Counted from the stretch's first letter, positions 21,217 through 30,613 are shown. The stretch is 64,000 nt of DNA from Agarophyton chilense (GCA_030374765.1 JARGXX010000004.1:1364001-1428000); one strand, 5' to 3'. The notes: generated from the sequence alone by a model not told the origin. Made by a program: numbers and translations.

Positions 21217-23086
21217 CTAATTTGTGTCCTGTGATGCTGTGGATAAAGAAGGGCTGCGATTTCGATCTATTGAATCGTTCTTGGTCTGAGTCACTTGATT
21301 TTCTTTCAGACAGCTCACTTTGCTATCCTGTTTTGAAGAGAGTTGCTGGGGACCAAAGAGCATTTCCAAGAAGATAACGAGCCCGAAACCAAAAGCTAAG
21401 AAAAAGAATAGCCGAAGTTTGTTGAAGCTTAGATTCGTGTTCACATCGGCCCTGCAGTGCGGCAATGTGTTGAAATACTTGTTCAGATATGTTTTCGTTT
21501 GATTCTGAAGCAGGTCGAGCACCCCAAGACTCATTGGCTCAGTCAAATTCGAATGCTTTGGAAGGAGCATTGAGAGTCCCCCTGTCGAAAGTGCTTCGCC
21601 AAGACTCACAAAGGTACCACAGTATGTTTCTCGAATGGCATTGTTCAATATAGATTCCATTGTGATACCGTAGATACAACGAGAATCCTGCACCGCTTGA
21701 AACAGTTCTGGGTATGAATTCTTGAACTGGGGTTTTTCGTTTTCGTGGCAGGCACTTTGAGAAATAAAGCCATACAAATACGTTAGATATCACTCGTATA
21801 AAAATAAAATCTTTCGGAGCGAAGGAAGAGCTACCGAGGAAAGGTAAAATTTCAAAAACAAACTTACTTAATGGCAATCGAGTTATTCCAAAACGTTTCT
21901 AATGCCCCACCTTTGATAATGCAAATATCCGACGGTTTAACGCGACAAGACTGAAAATCTGAGACAGATTGATATTGAGATGAGAAGGATTCTTGCACTA
22001 ACGAAGCTCTAAGAAATGACGACGACCACCATGTCAGAAAAATAATACGACAAATCGTCATGATGATAGAAGGACAGAGAAAGGAAGAAAAGTACATACG
22101 TCATACTGGCCTCGTAAGAAAGTATAAGAAACAGAGCACACACAGAAATGAAGAGATTAAGGAGCCATTGTCGCGTTGCGTTTCCATTTTCCACCACCCG
22201 ATCGTCGGAGAGCAACAGCATCCTTGTCACTGCATATGTCATTTTAAAGATTTTTGAAAATGTTAGAAGAAGTATAGCGCATGCGAGAATGGAAATGAAA
22301 CAATTTGCACCGTACATGCGCTTTGAAAAGCCTTCCTACAGCGGTAGAGTAGAGGACTCTTCATGAAAAAGTGCGAATATCTTTGAAATTTGCTGCAGGT
22401 GTTTGGAAGCGGCGAGTACAATGGGGCTACAGAGAAACGAGAATCAAGGGTCTTCAAGAAGGCAAACATAAAAACCAAAGCAACTATACAGACCCAAGCC
22501 ATTGCGTCAAATGTGAGGAGAAAAAACCACATTTTGCCAGACACTGTGGCTGAAGAAATATGGGCAAAGACAATGTAGCTATCGAACACAATTGGGGGTA
22601 AAAAGTCCACTTTCGGGAAGCGACCTGGGGTTTGAAACCAGCCTCCAAGTCCTATGTCGCAAAAGCACTCAGGGGAGTCAATGATTTGACCAGTGCTTTT
22701 GTTTGTACATTTGTATAAATTGTCAACAAAAGCATTGAAGTCAGAAGAACCGGTCTCCTTGAAGAGAACCGTCGTTGAGCAGCTCCAGTTCAGGTAGGAC
22801 TTCATCTGGAGCACATGGTCCGCTATGACACCATCTATACCATTCTGAAGAGAAAGAAAAATGAAAGCCAATTTGAGGAGTTAGAAATGTGCGCGGGGGT
22901 ATTGGGCATTGCCTTAGGTTGGTTAACAAGTCATACATTGGCGAAAACTTGTTCGTTTTTGAAACTAATAGGCTTTTCTTGCATGAGACAACATCGCAAA
23001 GGCGGTTGAGACGACAGGGCGTTTTGAGTGGCCCAGATGCAAGGCAATGTCGCAAGTAGCCACAGGAACAATGAAAGGATACGCAT
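21217..23086 (-). CDS. Ionotropic glutamate receptor-like protein, copy 1, five exons
   Basis: Proposed exons (minus): 23086-22937, 22844-22340, 22229-22100, 22008-21868 and 21754-21217, giving 487 residues with phases that all agree; introns of 92, 110, 91 and 113 nt have GT-AG ends and CTAAC/CTGAC-like branch sites. Residues 1-19 (MRILSLFLWLLATLPCIWA) are a signal peptide. Around 113-140 lies CDIGLGG...R..KVDFLPPIV, matching the ligand-core segment of iGluRs (D-I-x-x-G, R, V-D-F-x-P). A hydrophobic M1 is at about 156-181. R-Q-W and an M3 with LSYEAS (cf. SYTANL) lie at 238-260. Then come an S2-like region and M4 (LRLFFFLAFGFGLVIFLEMLF, 422-442) with a polar tail. There is no N-terminal ligand domain, and the pore loop between M1 and M3 is short and not obviously hydrophobic, so channel activity is uncertain. 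The layout recalls insect IRs and minimal prokaryotic GluRs. It is probably a plasma-membrane sensor; the ligand is unknown. Confidence 0.72.
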
Positions 23087-23400
23087 TGCTCATATGATTT
23101 CGGCAGGCGTTCCTGGACAAAGAAATGTTGAAGGATGAGGATCGTCTACGAACCGGTTTTATAACAGAGGAAAAGGGAGCTGGTGACCATGAATGAAATG
23201 AAAAGCGCGAGAGAAGCGAATTGGTCTCCCTTCTGCGGTCGAATTCGTCTGCTTGTCTGGCAGTTCGTGTATTGCGTACAACGACCGCCGTTGTAATTGT
23301 TGCCGGCTTAGTAACGGCCCGATGGGAAAAAACCTGAGGTGTAACAAGCAAGTGTGCATTGCTGCTCTGCGCACTTTCAAGAACACGAGTACAACGTGTG

Positions 23401-23708
23401 CTAGTTTTCCTCAGGCAACCAAACGTGAGTCACCTGCACCGTCCATGCAACAGCCTCGCGCACCAGTTGGCAGGAAGCGCCGGAGGGCTTGCAACTTGCC
23501 GTTTTCCTCCACCATCTTCGCATCACGATTGAGCGTTTTTTCTCGAGGCTGCTTGTAGTATTGTGATACCTGAAAATACAACAACTACCAGTCAAATAAA
23601 ACGAAATCGTTTGAATCGTAAAGACTTACCTTCGTACTTCGTAGCTGTGATAGAGATCATAACCCCGAGTGATGTGTTCCACTTGCGATCTTGTGAGAAG
23701 CTTAGGAG
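23401..23708 (-). CDS. Possible small spliced gene or exon pair, copy 1
   Basis: A clear minus-strand intron lies at 23629-23570 (60 nt, GTAAGT donor and TTTTCAG acceptor). The frame stays open across it: an upstream exon (from about 23708, acceptor TTCAATCAG) with TRSQVEHITRGYDLYHSYEV joins a 169-nt exon with RYHNTTSSLEKKRSIVMRRWW ending at a stop at 23401. The product is basic and unrecognised. No start codon is in the exon, so at least one upstream exon is implied but was not found. The stop is about 315 bp upstream of the receptor-like start codon, so these could also be untranslated leader exons of that gene. Confidence 0.35.
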
Positions 23709-23709
23709 C

Positions 23710-24691
23710 TGATTGAACGGTTTTGAAGGGTTACTCAAAGTTCGGCACTAAGTGCAAATTCCATGTCAAAACTGTGTTTGTTTCGAGCATGGAAGGAGCT
23801 GTTCATTAGATTTTCGAGAAGCTGTACTAGTGCATTTATTTGAGCTATTTGGAAACGATTGGGCACAAGTAGCTCTCGATCAACGTCAAATTCATTGGAC
23901 TACCTGATAGCGATAGAGTCGAGATCGGCTTTTTTGTCGGCTACGATTGCACTCTAGGTTCTTGCGCCCCGATCGCAAATCAAACACCTACCCTCCCATC
24001 CCTTGGAACAGAATATCTCCTGAGGAGATTGCTGAGTGCAGTAGACAGTCGTCTCTGCATCGCGATTGGCATGGCAGCCATCCCGACCCTGTGCAATAAA
24101 GATCTAACGCCTTTTTGCGTCTACTTAGCGATCAATAAAGAATGTTCAACCTGACTAGGACACGTTCCATGGCGAAGAAATTCCGGGCCCATGGATTCCA
24201 AAAAAACAGCAGTGACTGAATCTTTTAAGTTTGCAGTTCTAACCCTCTTACACCGTACCGGAGAGGGTTAAGGAAAGGAAGGAACAACCCCTCCGTTTTT
24301 TTGTTTCTTTGAAGCGGTGCGTAACGTTTTTTAGACGTTGTTTCAATATGCTTGAACATCAATGTAAAAGAACGTTTGGCAGTTCCACAACTGCAGTGCC
24401 CTTCAGTTTGTCACAATATGTTTGCAAGTTGCACACTTTTCGCGTTTGTCATTTCACACGAACCACGAAAATGAAAACCTTGTTCGATTGAAACGAAAAA
24501 CTGTTTCTTTTTTGTATCTTTCTGGTACAGATTTTCGCTTCAACAAAGTCTGTCTCGGTCAGCAGGGCAATAAAGGTATAATCGATTGCACTCACATGCT
24601 ACATTCACTCAGGAATTGAGGAGATAGTTTTCCTCTTTCCCGTCACAATGACGAAAATTGCTAAACAGTGCTAATCGTCTAACAAATCTTT
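23710..24691. other. Intergenic, no gene seen
   Basis: Between the small spliced exons and the 3' end of the 663-residue gene. Holds a 9-bp inverted repeat (taaccctct / agagggtta at 24240-24270) and no coding sequence I can support. Confidence 0.5.
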
Positions 24692-26683
24692 TTACCCTAC
24701 AGTTCTACCACCGCAAAGTATTCCGCGCTTCAAACTTTTAGTATCATCGAGTGTCGCGCGCTCTAGAACATATCTCATCTCATTCATTTTCAAAACCTTC
24801 ACACATCGAAATCCAGTGCCAAGGACGGCGTAAACATTCTTATCGTCGTGAACAACTGCCACTTGATTAAATATACGAGCCGGCATAACAGCCTCGATGA
24901 AATATCCATCGTCATCAAATTTTCTTGCACAGTTCTTAATAGATGAAGGACTATTCAGTGATACAGAGACTTTGCCCATATAGATTGCTTCAAGAGCCCA
25001 CAACGCGCTAGAATCGCCAAGTTGTCCAGATAACGCCAAGTCTAATACACCAGCTGTAGCGCGACCCTCATCAGCCCTATACTCTCCAAGATCCACTTGA
25101 ACAACTCCAGAAACTCCGAGGCCCGTAATACGCTTCGCGAAATGGACAGTTCCAGCTAAAAGCTTTGGTACGTGCGTCATACGAACTCTTTGATTTGATA
25201 CCGATAGGCTGCCAAAGCTCTTTAAAAAACTACATTGACTGCGTTTCTGCAATCGTTCTCCAGGGAACCATCCTTCTTTCGGCAGTATCCTCATTCCGTG
25301 TACTTCGACTCCAGATGAGCTAACCAACGGAATTTCTCTTGCCCAATCACTCAAATTGAAGAAATCAACCCTGTCATTATCAGATGCTTTTCTTTCGTTG
25401 TCAAGAAGATTGGAAAGCTCCCACCACTCGTTAATATGCTTTTTTGGCATTCCCACAGCATCCTCAATAAGCTCATCTGTGAGCAATTCTGGATGATCTT
25501 CATCTTCCATTGAAGCCATCTTCCTAACAATGCTTTCGTACAACCTAAGATCACGAAGCGCCATTTGAGCTTCCTGTTTTTGTTCAAGCACGGCAACTGC
25601 GGAAGTAATAAACATCATTGAGTCAAAGTCATCGTCTCTCAGGCACCAATTCAACTTAGACAATGCCACCGCGATATTTTGTCGATCAAAGAGACATGAA
25701 ATGTGAACGTCTCGGTCAGTTGCGGTCCAAGAATGCACCACCGCAGCTGCAAATCTACCAGATGTTGAACACTTGATATGTTCATGATCAATGGAAGCGT
25801 GACCTTCAGAAATAGAAATATTAAGAAAATTCTCATCGTTATCCCGAACACTAACGCAACCATTCTCAGCTTTCAAACAAAAATCGCGGACTATAGTAAA
25901 CAAAGTTCCCCATGTACCCTGTCGTGCCTTGAAGTATGAGCATAGAAATGACCCACCGAGAGGCCCTTCCAGCCCAAACAGAGACTGAAAGTCAGAAAGA
26001 AGTTTGAGATATGCCAAACCGATTATCTGAAGTGCAGTATTGTTTCCAACCGCGCGGTTGAAATTGTCAATCTGGACGACGGTGCGCGATGCATATCGAT
26101 TAATGTCCACAAAATGCATGCCCTGTCCGGGGTGCGCATCGAAACAGACGTTATCATCACAAACGACAAGATTCTTGCCATGGCAAGGCTTTATTTTTTC
26201 AGAGAAAACCGGAATAACTCCATCGGGATAGTCGAGAAATACTGCACAAAAAGCAGAAAGATCAGCCTCGCACATGGCTAAGATATCAAGTGCTTTACAC
26301 AAAAGAGGTGCAGCGTCCTGATCAAGATCACATCCGTGAGTACATCTCAGTGGTTGAAAAGGAGCACCATTGACACAGCCTTGGAACACAAGGAGTCTCT
26401 GTTGTGCACAGCCGATCAAAGTGACGCGACAAAAGTTTAACCGGTCGTGCAGTCGTTCGTTTTCGTAGGGAAAAAGGTCTTCTGGACGAGGAGGGACTAC
26501 TTCTGAACTCTGAGCAGTTGAGCCTTCCACCACAGCGCGGTATAGCTCAACAGCTTCGTACAGAGTTCGGTCGTCTTGGAGTGTGTCGGCGGCTTTTTGG
26601 ATGGCATGGGAAAGTTGGTGGGTTTGAGAGAGCTGGGAGAGAAGGATTCGTATTGTGTGGCGGATTCGAATGTAGGGATGCAT
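24692..26683 (-). CDS. Unrecognised 663-residue protein, copy 1
   Basis: Uninterrupted frame of 664 codons with an ATG at 26683 (MHPYIRIRHTIRILLSQ). I chose this start because both copies share it, while farther upstream the two copies diverge. No signal peptide or membrane span is evident. The N-terminal 70 residues look helical (SHAIQKAADTLQDDRTLYEAVELY), reminiscent of a repeat such as TPR but not diagnostic. A Cys-containing middle region has CTHGCDLDQ and an acidic stretch with EDEDHPELLTDELIEDA follows. I recognise no family. The coding sequence appears identical in the second copy. The duplicated block begins only about 95 bp upstream of the ATG, and in copy 1 the adjoining DNA looks like a copia LTR end, so the two copies have different promoter regions. 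It is transcribed in the same direction as the receptor-like gene 1.6 kb downstream. Confidence 0.65.
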   Translation of the reverse strand: MHPYIRIRHTIRILLSQLSQTHQLSHAIQKAADTLQDDRTLYEAVELYRAVVEGSTAQSSEVVPPRPEDLFPYENERLHDRLNFCRVTLIGCAQQRLLVFQGCVNGAPFQPLRCTHGCDLDQDAAPLLCKALDILAMCEADLSAFCAVFLDYPDGVIPVFSEKIKPCHGKNLVVCDDNVCFDAHPGQGMHFVDINRYASRTVVQIDNFNRAVGNNTALQIIGLAYLKLLSDFQSLFGLEGPLGGSFLCSYFKARQGTWGTLFTIVRDFCLKAENGCVSVRDNDENFLNISISEGHASIDHEHIKCSTSGRFAAAVVHSWTATDRDVHISCLFDRQNIAVALSKLNWCLRDDDFDSMMFITSAVAVLEQKQEAQMALRDLRLYESIVRKMASMEDEDHPELLTDELIEDAVGMPKKHINEWWELSNLLDNERKASDNDRVDFFNLSDWAREIPLVSSSGVEVHGMRILPKEGWFPGERLQKRSQCSFLKSFGSLSVSNQRVRMTHVPKLLAGTVHFAKRITGLGVSGVVQVDLGEYRADEGRATAGVLDLALSGQLGDSSALWALEAIYMGKVSVSLNSPSSIKNCARKFDDDGYFIEAVMPARIFNQVAVVHDDKNVYAVLGTGFRCVKVLKMNEMRYVLERATLDDTKSLKRGILCGGRTVG

Positions 26684-26786
26684 CTTGGACGTTCTGGGGA
26701 TCAACGGTAATTCGAAGGAGAATGGGTGCGTATAAACGATGACGCAGGCCACCGAAAGGATAGATGAATTACAAGTGCATTCATTG

Positions 26787-27388
26787 TCAAACATTACAGT
26801 AGAAATAGCCAGTATTTAGGGAAAGCAAAGAAGAGCTCGAAGTAAAGGTCCGGGTAGAGTCTTCCTCTCACAGGTTATGGGCCCACGCACCCGCTGCGGC
26901 AAACAGGCACGCTATCCCAACATCAAACAAGTAGAGACAACTGTCGACTTCATAATCAACGGACTCAAAACGAACACAGCCCTCACTCCTATCATTGCAC
27001 CCATCTTGTTACAAAAACCAACCACGATCAAAGCTTTTCTCATCAGCTTCAAACAACTTCATTCATTGTATCAACCCTCGCACGCCCCCACTTTCCAATC
27101 TTCAGCACAAAAAACGTTCCCCGGGGACTACGGGCCCCAAAGAAGCACCGGAGACTACTACGCCAGGAGCAAAAACCAATTCCGCTGCCCGTATCGCACA
27201 TATCGCAGAACGGCATACACTCCAAGACACCTACCCTAAGGGTACTCACCGTGAAAATTTCATACCAGCCTCGGAATCCCATCGATGCACACTGACGTAG
27301 AGTGTCAAGATCCAGGCATTCCAAACATCAGCCAAAAACACAAGCCCAGATGGCACACACCCAAACGCCATCACCGCCACATACCTAT
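26787..27388 (+). mobile_element. 5' end of a copia-type element (Cop-B left piece)
   Basis: Sequence ending TCTCACA at 26872 is followed after GG by TTATGGGCCCA (26875-26885), the half initiator-tRNA primer site of copia elements, and then a gag-like frame starting inside that site (26877-27239, opening MGPRTRCGKQ). The LTR remnant upstream is short and starts at the edge of the duplicated block. The piece is cut off at 27389 by Gyp-C. Its partner may be the copia 3' end at 39176-40467, which also ends in TCTCACA, though the two LTR sequences do not look alike by eye. Broken and partial. Confidence 0.5.
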
Positions 27389-28311
27389 TGTGGAGCAAAA
27401 CCGGGCGACGGGAAGTGCTCTCAAGGTGTTCGAAGCCTTGCTCCCTGGGGGAGGCAGACTCAGAGACAGAGCCCTCCGTTCCACCCGTAGTGTGGGGTGT
27501 AACTCCCACGGGGGATTCCGGCAGTACCGACGGAGGTGAGGGGTAGAAACCGTTGGGTCGGGAATGGGTCTGGGTATCCCAAAGAATGGGGGAAAATCCG
27601 GCGAAGAGGAAAAACTGGGCGAGGGTCGGGCACTAACAGGCACCGGACCCGAGAACCAGAAAAGGGGCGAAACAACAAAAGAAACCCAATACAGGGGCGA
27701 AAACCTGTCCTCGAAAGGAAACACAAAAAGCACGCAACAAGTAAGCAGAACCCCCACGGGGTATCGTGCACGCAGGTCGTCTGAGCTGTCCCAAGGGGAT
27801 GGTTGCACGGAACCCAAACGTGGGCACTCTCCAAGTGGAGTCGTGTCCCTACGCAGGCGTTGCTAACCAGAGCTCGTTCCGGGTTGTAAGGCCGAAACGA
27901 TGGCGACGAAGAACCTCTAAAGGTATCGAAGACCAACCTTTTGTTTCCATTTACTCTGAGCTTCGGACTGTCAGATCTCGTCTCCCTAAGTAGGGCCCAC
28001 TAACTAAACTCTACTAATTACAGTAGTGCACACCTGCTCAGGGCCATACACGTGGAGATCCCACTGGCAGGGCCCAAAAGTCCAACTTTCTAACAAATAT
28101 CCGAAAATCGGTGCCAAAATTAAGCCACGTGTATCACGAGGCCAATCCAACCATGGGCCATCCGAATCTTCCCTTCATAGGCGAACTCTAACCAGAAAAC
28201 AGTGCCACCTCAGCACACCTTAGAGGGGATCATAGTCATAACCCTCGGAGGGTTCAATCCTCATTCCATGAGTTGCATCTTCAAGTATCCCCTACTGGGG
28301 GTTGCTCTACA
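27389..28311 (-). repeat. 3' LTR of Gyp-C (923 bp)
   Basis: On the plus strand it runs TGTGGAGCAA to TTGCTCTACA, TG...CA ends with a near-perfect inverted terminus. Partner of 38252-39175. Confidence 0.9.
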
Positions 28312-28324
28312 TCTCCCCCTCCTT
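28312..28324 (-). other. Polypurine tract of Gyp-C
   Basis: Minus-strand AAGGAGGGGGAGA directly against the 3' LTR. Confidence 0.8.
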
Positions 28325-28373
28325 AAGACGAGGAAGAACATTCCGAGCCGCGGTTGTCTCGCTTTCCGGTCAC

Positions 28374-28381
28374 TATATATA
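28374..28381 (+). promoter_or_regulatory. TATA-like box facing the Gyp-C antisense frame
   Basis: TATATATA, 50 bp inside the polypurine tract and 12 bp before the ATG at 28393. A similar box (61781-61786) lies at the same relative place in Gyp-E. The spacing to this ATG is too short for a normal leader, so transcripts may start within the frame or use an upstream element. Confidence 0.4.
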
Positions 28382-28392
28382 CTTATCTCCCA

Positions 28393-29790
28393 ATGGGGTC
28401 CTTCACCACTTCTGAGGATCGCCACAAAACCGGCACATCGGTACAACTTTCTTCTACTCCTCCGACTTTCGGCGATAAGCAACTTCTCGCAACAGCAGTG
28501 TCAACCAGCCCTCTCAAGGGAATGAACCCATACGTCCTCAACCCGCTCTCGGGGCCATCGGCCTCCGCGCCGGCGGAAAACGAAGCTCCCCAGCAGGGTG
28601 GATATTTCTCCGGTTTGGATGCGGCTCCGTCAGGTACCGAAACTTCCGCCTCGGCGAGCAACCGACATCCTCAGGAGGATTTGGACATTAACACGGTGGC
28701 GTGGAACTCCGCTCATGCGATGCCCTTGGTAGCAAACTCGAGAGGTTGGATCTCAAACGAATCCTTTCGAAGGTGGAGTTCCTTTACCGTTCCGGTGATA
28801 TATTCCCGCGCTCCGTGGTTCCATCCGACAGCGGTTCGCGACGATGAGCTCATCGACTCCTACGTGGAGGACGGCTTATTGCCGGGTGGCTTACCTGTCG
28901 AGGTTGTACGTTCTCCCGATTGGAGGGCGCGTGTAGCCATAGAGCCTCAGTATCTATACCGCGGTCGCGGGGAGTCCCTGGACAAGGCGCGCGCAGCGAT
29001 GGCGGCTCTGGCCTACCAGCGATTGGAGAGGTCACGCTTTGACCATCTGGTTCCCCCGGAGTACGGGTTCGATGTCGCCTATTACCGCACGTACTGTGAG
29101 GTCTCCCACGGGGATAATCTGGCAGCCTTTCCCGAAGCCGAGTTCCGCGGACCGGGTTTTCCTCTCCGAGAAGATATGCTCCAATGGAGTCGTCCCATCC
29201 TTCGGGCTGAATTCAGGTACCTTCAACGGCAGTTTACCCAGTATGGGTTCGATCGACGCGTGCGCTTCGAGCGCCGCTCGCGCTCCCGTTTCGGGTTCCT
29301 TATCCCGTATCCTCACGTGGAACTGGAGCGTATCCGTAACACGGCGAAGGTTGGGCGATTCGTGCCCCTTCCAGCTTGGTGGAGTAAGGTCGAGGTCCCC
29401 CGAGGGTGCTTTGCTGAACTGCCCCCGTGCATCTACTATATCGGGTCACGTTTGATGCACGACCCGAACTCGGGATACTGGGCCCTCGTTGCAGCCGAGT
29501 GGGCAGCCCGCGTAGCGGCGCATCTCCTCTGGGATGCTCATGACCATTTCCGTATCTGGTATATTCCTCCGATGCTACGGACCATCATGCGTCCGATCGA
29601 CCTTGTCCCAGCATTGGGTTCGGTCAGCAACGTGCATGACCTGTATCCAATCTTGGACGTGATCGACAACACCCAATGGGATCGAGTTCCAGTGGACAAT
29701 CAGCCCGCAGTGGAAGGATCCGCGCGAGACAAGTCTCTTGGCCAGTACGATCCGGGCTCCGGTAACTGGGTCTATTACAATCCCTTCTAA
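28393..29790 (+). CDS. Antisense accessory protein of Gyp-C
   Basis: Frame of 465 codons on the strand opposite to gag-pol, starting 81 bp inside the 3' LTR (ATG at 28393, MGSFTTSEDRHKTG). The N-terminal 100 residues are Ser/Pro/Ala-rich and probably disordered. From about residue 130 the product is folded-looking and Trp/Tyr/Arg-rich: VRDDELIDSYVEDGLLPGGL, RPILRAEFRYLQRQF, RRSRSRFGFLIPYPHVELE, GRFVPLPAWW, VEVPRGCFAELPPCIYYIG, YWALVAAEWAARVAAHLLWD. The Gyp-E antisense product matches these blocks in order. I recognise no domain family; nothing suggests an envelope protein, and no signal peptide or membrane span is visible. Antisense accessory frames are known in some plant gypsy elements such as Grande and RIRE2; homology to those was not tested. 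Confidence 0.7.
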   Translation: MGSFTTSEDRHKTGTSVQLSSTPPTFGDKQLLATAVSTSPLKGMNPYVLNPLSGPSASAPAENEAPQQGGYFSGLDAAPSGTETSASASNRHPQEDLDINTVAWNSAHAMPLVANSRGWISNESFRRWSSFTVPVIYSRAPWFHPTAVRDDELIDSYVEDGLLPGGLPVEVVRSPDWRARVAIEPQYLYRGRGESLDKARAAMAALAYQRLERSRFDHLVPPEYGFDVAYYRTYCEVSHGDNLAAFPEAEFRGPGFPLREDMLQWSRPILRAEFRYLQRQFTQYGFDRRVRFERRSRSRFGFLIPYPHVELERIRNTAKVGRFVPLPAWWSKVEVPRGCFAELPPCIYYIGSRLMHDPNSGYWALVAAEWAARVAAHLLWDAHDHFRIWYIPPMLRTIMRPIDLVPALGSVSNVHDLYPILDVIDNTQWDRVPVDNQPAVEGSARDKSLGQYDPGSGNWVYYNPF

Positions 29791-29888
29791 GGGGTTCGCC
29801 TCGACCGATGCCGGTGGGACACCCGACGGGGTTCATTTATACCGACGATTACGAGTAGGAGCCTCCAGTAGACCTGGACGATCCAGCG

Positions 29889-30212
29889 TTGGATAACGAC
29901 ATGCCAGCTCCTAGTGGAGTACTCTCTTTGGAGCCATCTGCACCCTTCCAACCAGTGGGAACGACCTCAGCTGCGGCGGCGAATGCATCCGGTGGCGGTC
30001 CATCTGCTCCCCTTGGGTGGGGTGTGAACACCCTTGCGCAGGCGCCGGTTGCCACTCCGCAAGCGGATAGTGTGCGACAAGGCCTCGTGAACGCGGGCAT
30101 TCCGATTCCCCCAGGTATGACGGATGTGAGCCAAATGTTGGCTTTCGCCTCGGCGTACCATCAGGGTCAGAATCCCAACGGTGGGGCGGGTCCCTCCTCG
30201 GGCTTTCCGTAG
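29889..30212 (+). CDS. Second antisense frame of Gyp-C
   Basis: Short plus-strand frame following the main antisense frame. It is Pro/Ala/Gly-rich with a C-terminal helix-like block RQGLVNAGIPIPPGMTDVSQ. Gyp-E has a similar-sized frame at the same place (63076-63378) with LRQFLLDAGFPNH, and the Gyp-B relic has GITAPMDIATVL. It may be a separate small protein or the C-terminal domain of the antisense product. Confidence 0.4.
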   Translation: MDNDMPAPSGVLSLEPSAPFQPVGTTSAAAANASGGGPSAPLGWGVNTLAQAPVATPQADSVRQGLVNAGIPIPPGMTDVSQMLAFASAYHQGQNPNGGAGPSSGFP

Positions 30213-30271
30213 TTCCGCCTACGGGCAATTGTAGAGTCCATAGCTTGGCGACAATAGTAAACTTCTGATAT

Positions 30272-30445
30272 TTGCATAACTTCTTTTCTTCTTCCTTCCT
30301 CGGATCTTAATTTCTACTTCATCTTCTTCATTCCTTCTTAGGATCTTCTTCATCTTCGTCTTCATCTTCTTCCCTTCCTAGGGTCCAATCTTCTTCTTAA
30401 TCTTCTTCTCCACTTCGTGGGTCTTCTTTTCCTTTTTCATCATAA
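30272..30445. repeat. CTT-rich tract at the convergence point in Gyp-C
   Basis: About 170 bp almost entirely pyrimidine on the plus strand, made of cttctt/cttcat units, lying between the ends of the antisense and gag-pol coding regions. On the sense strand of the element it reads as a GAA-rich purine tract. Gyp-E has a shorter one at 63482-63540. Confidence 0.75.
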
Positions 30446-30613
30446 ACTGTCCCGATAACCGGTGCTGTGTTCCCTGGTTAACGGCGCTAGGCCGAGGGCC
30501 AGTAGACATTCCCTCTCAATACGTGTTCTTCGGGATACTCTCCTCAATTCCTCTTCAGAGGTCCAACATCTTCCTCACTTCGAGGTCCCATCCACACCAG
30601 TTCCCGTGGTGGC

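Larger units (their letters stand above)
20501..26778. repeat. Segmental duplication, copy 1 (6.28 kb)
   Basis: Matches 40468-41003 plus 47909-53656 in the same orientation, with about ten differences noticed over 6.3 kb and none noticed over the rightmost 3 kb. It carries a receptor-like gene, possible small spliced exons and an unrecognised 663-residue gene. The left end (ccagtacagg) coincides exactly with the end of a copia LTR in copy 2. The right end lies about 95 bp upstream of the 663-residue gene's ATG. Near-identity shows the event is recent. Confidence 0.9.

Noticed and set aside
22263-22317. Treating the receptor-like region as several separate small genes
   Set aside because: GT-AG sites with consistent phases make one five-exon gene with receptor motifs in order.
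27460-27936. Minus-strand 158-codon frame, identical at 38323-38799
   Set aside because: It is LTR sequence of Gyp-C; repetition reflects the paired LTRs, not a gene.
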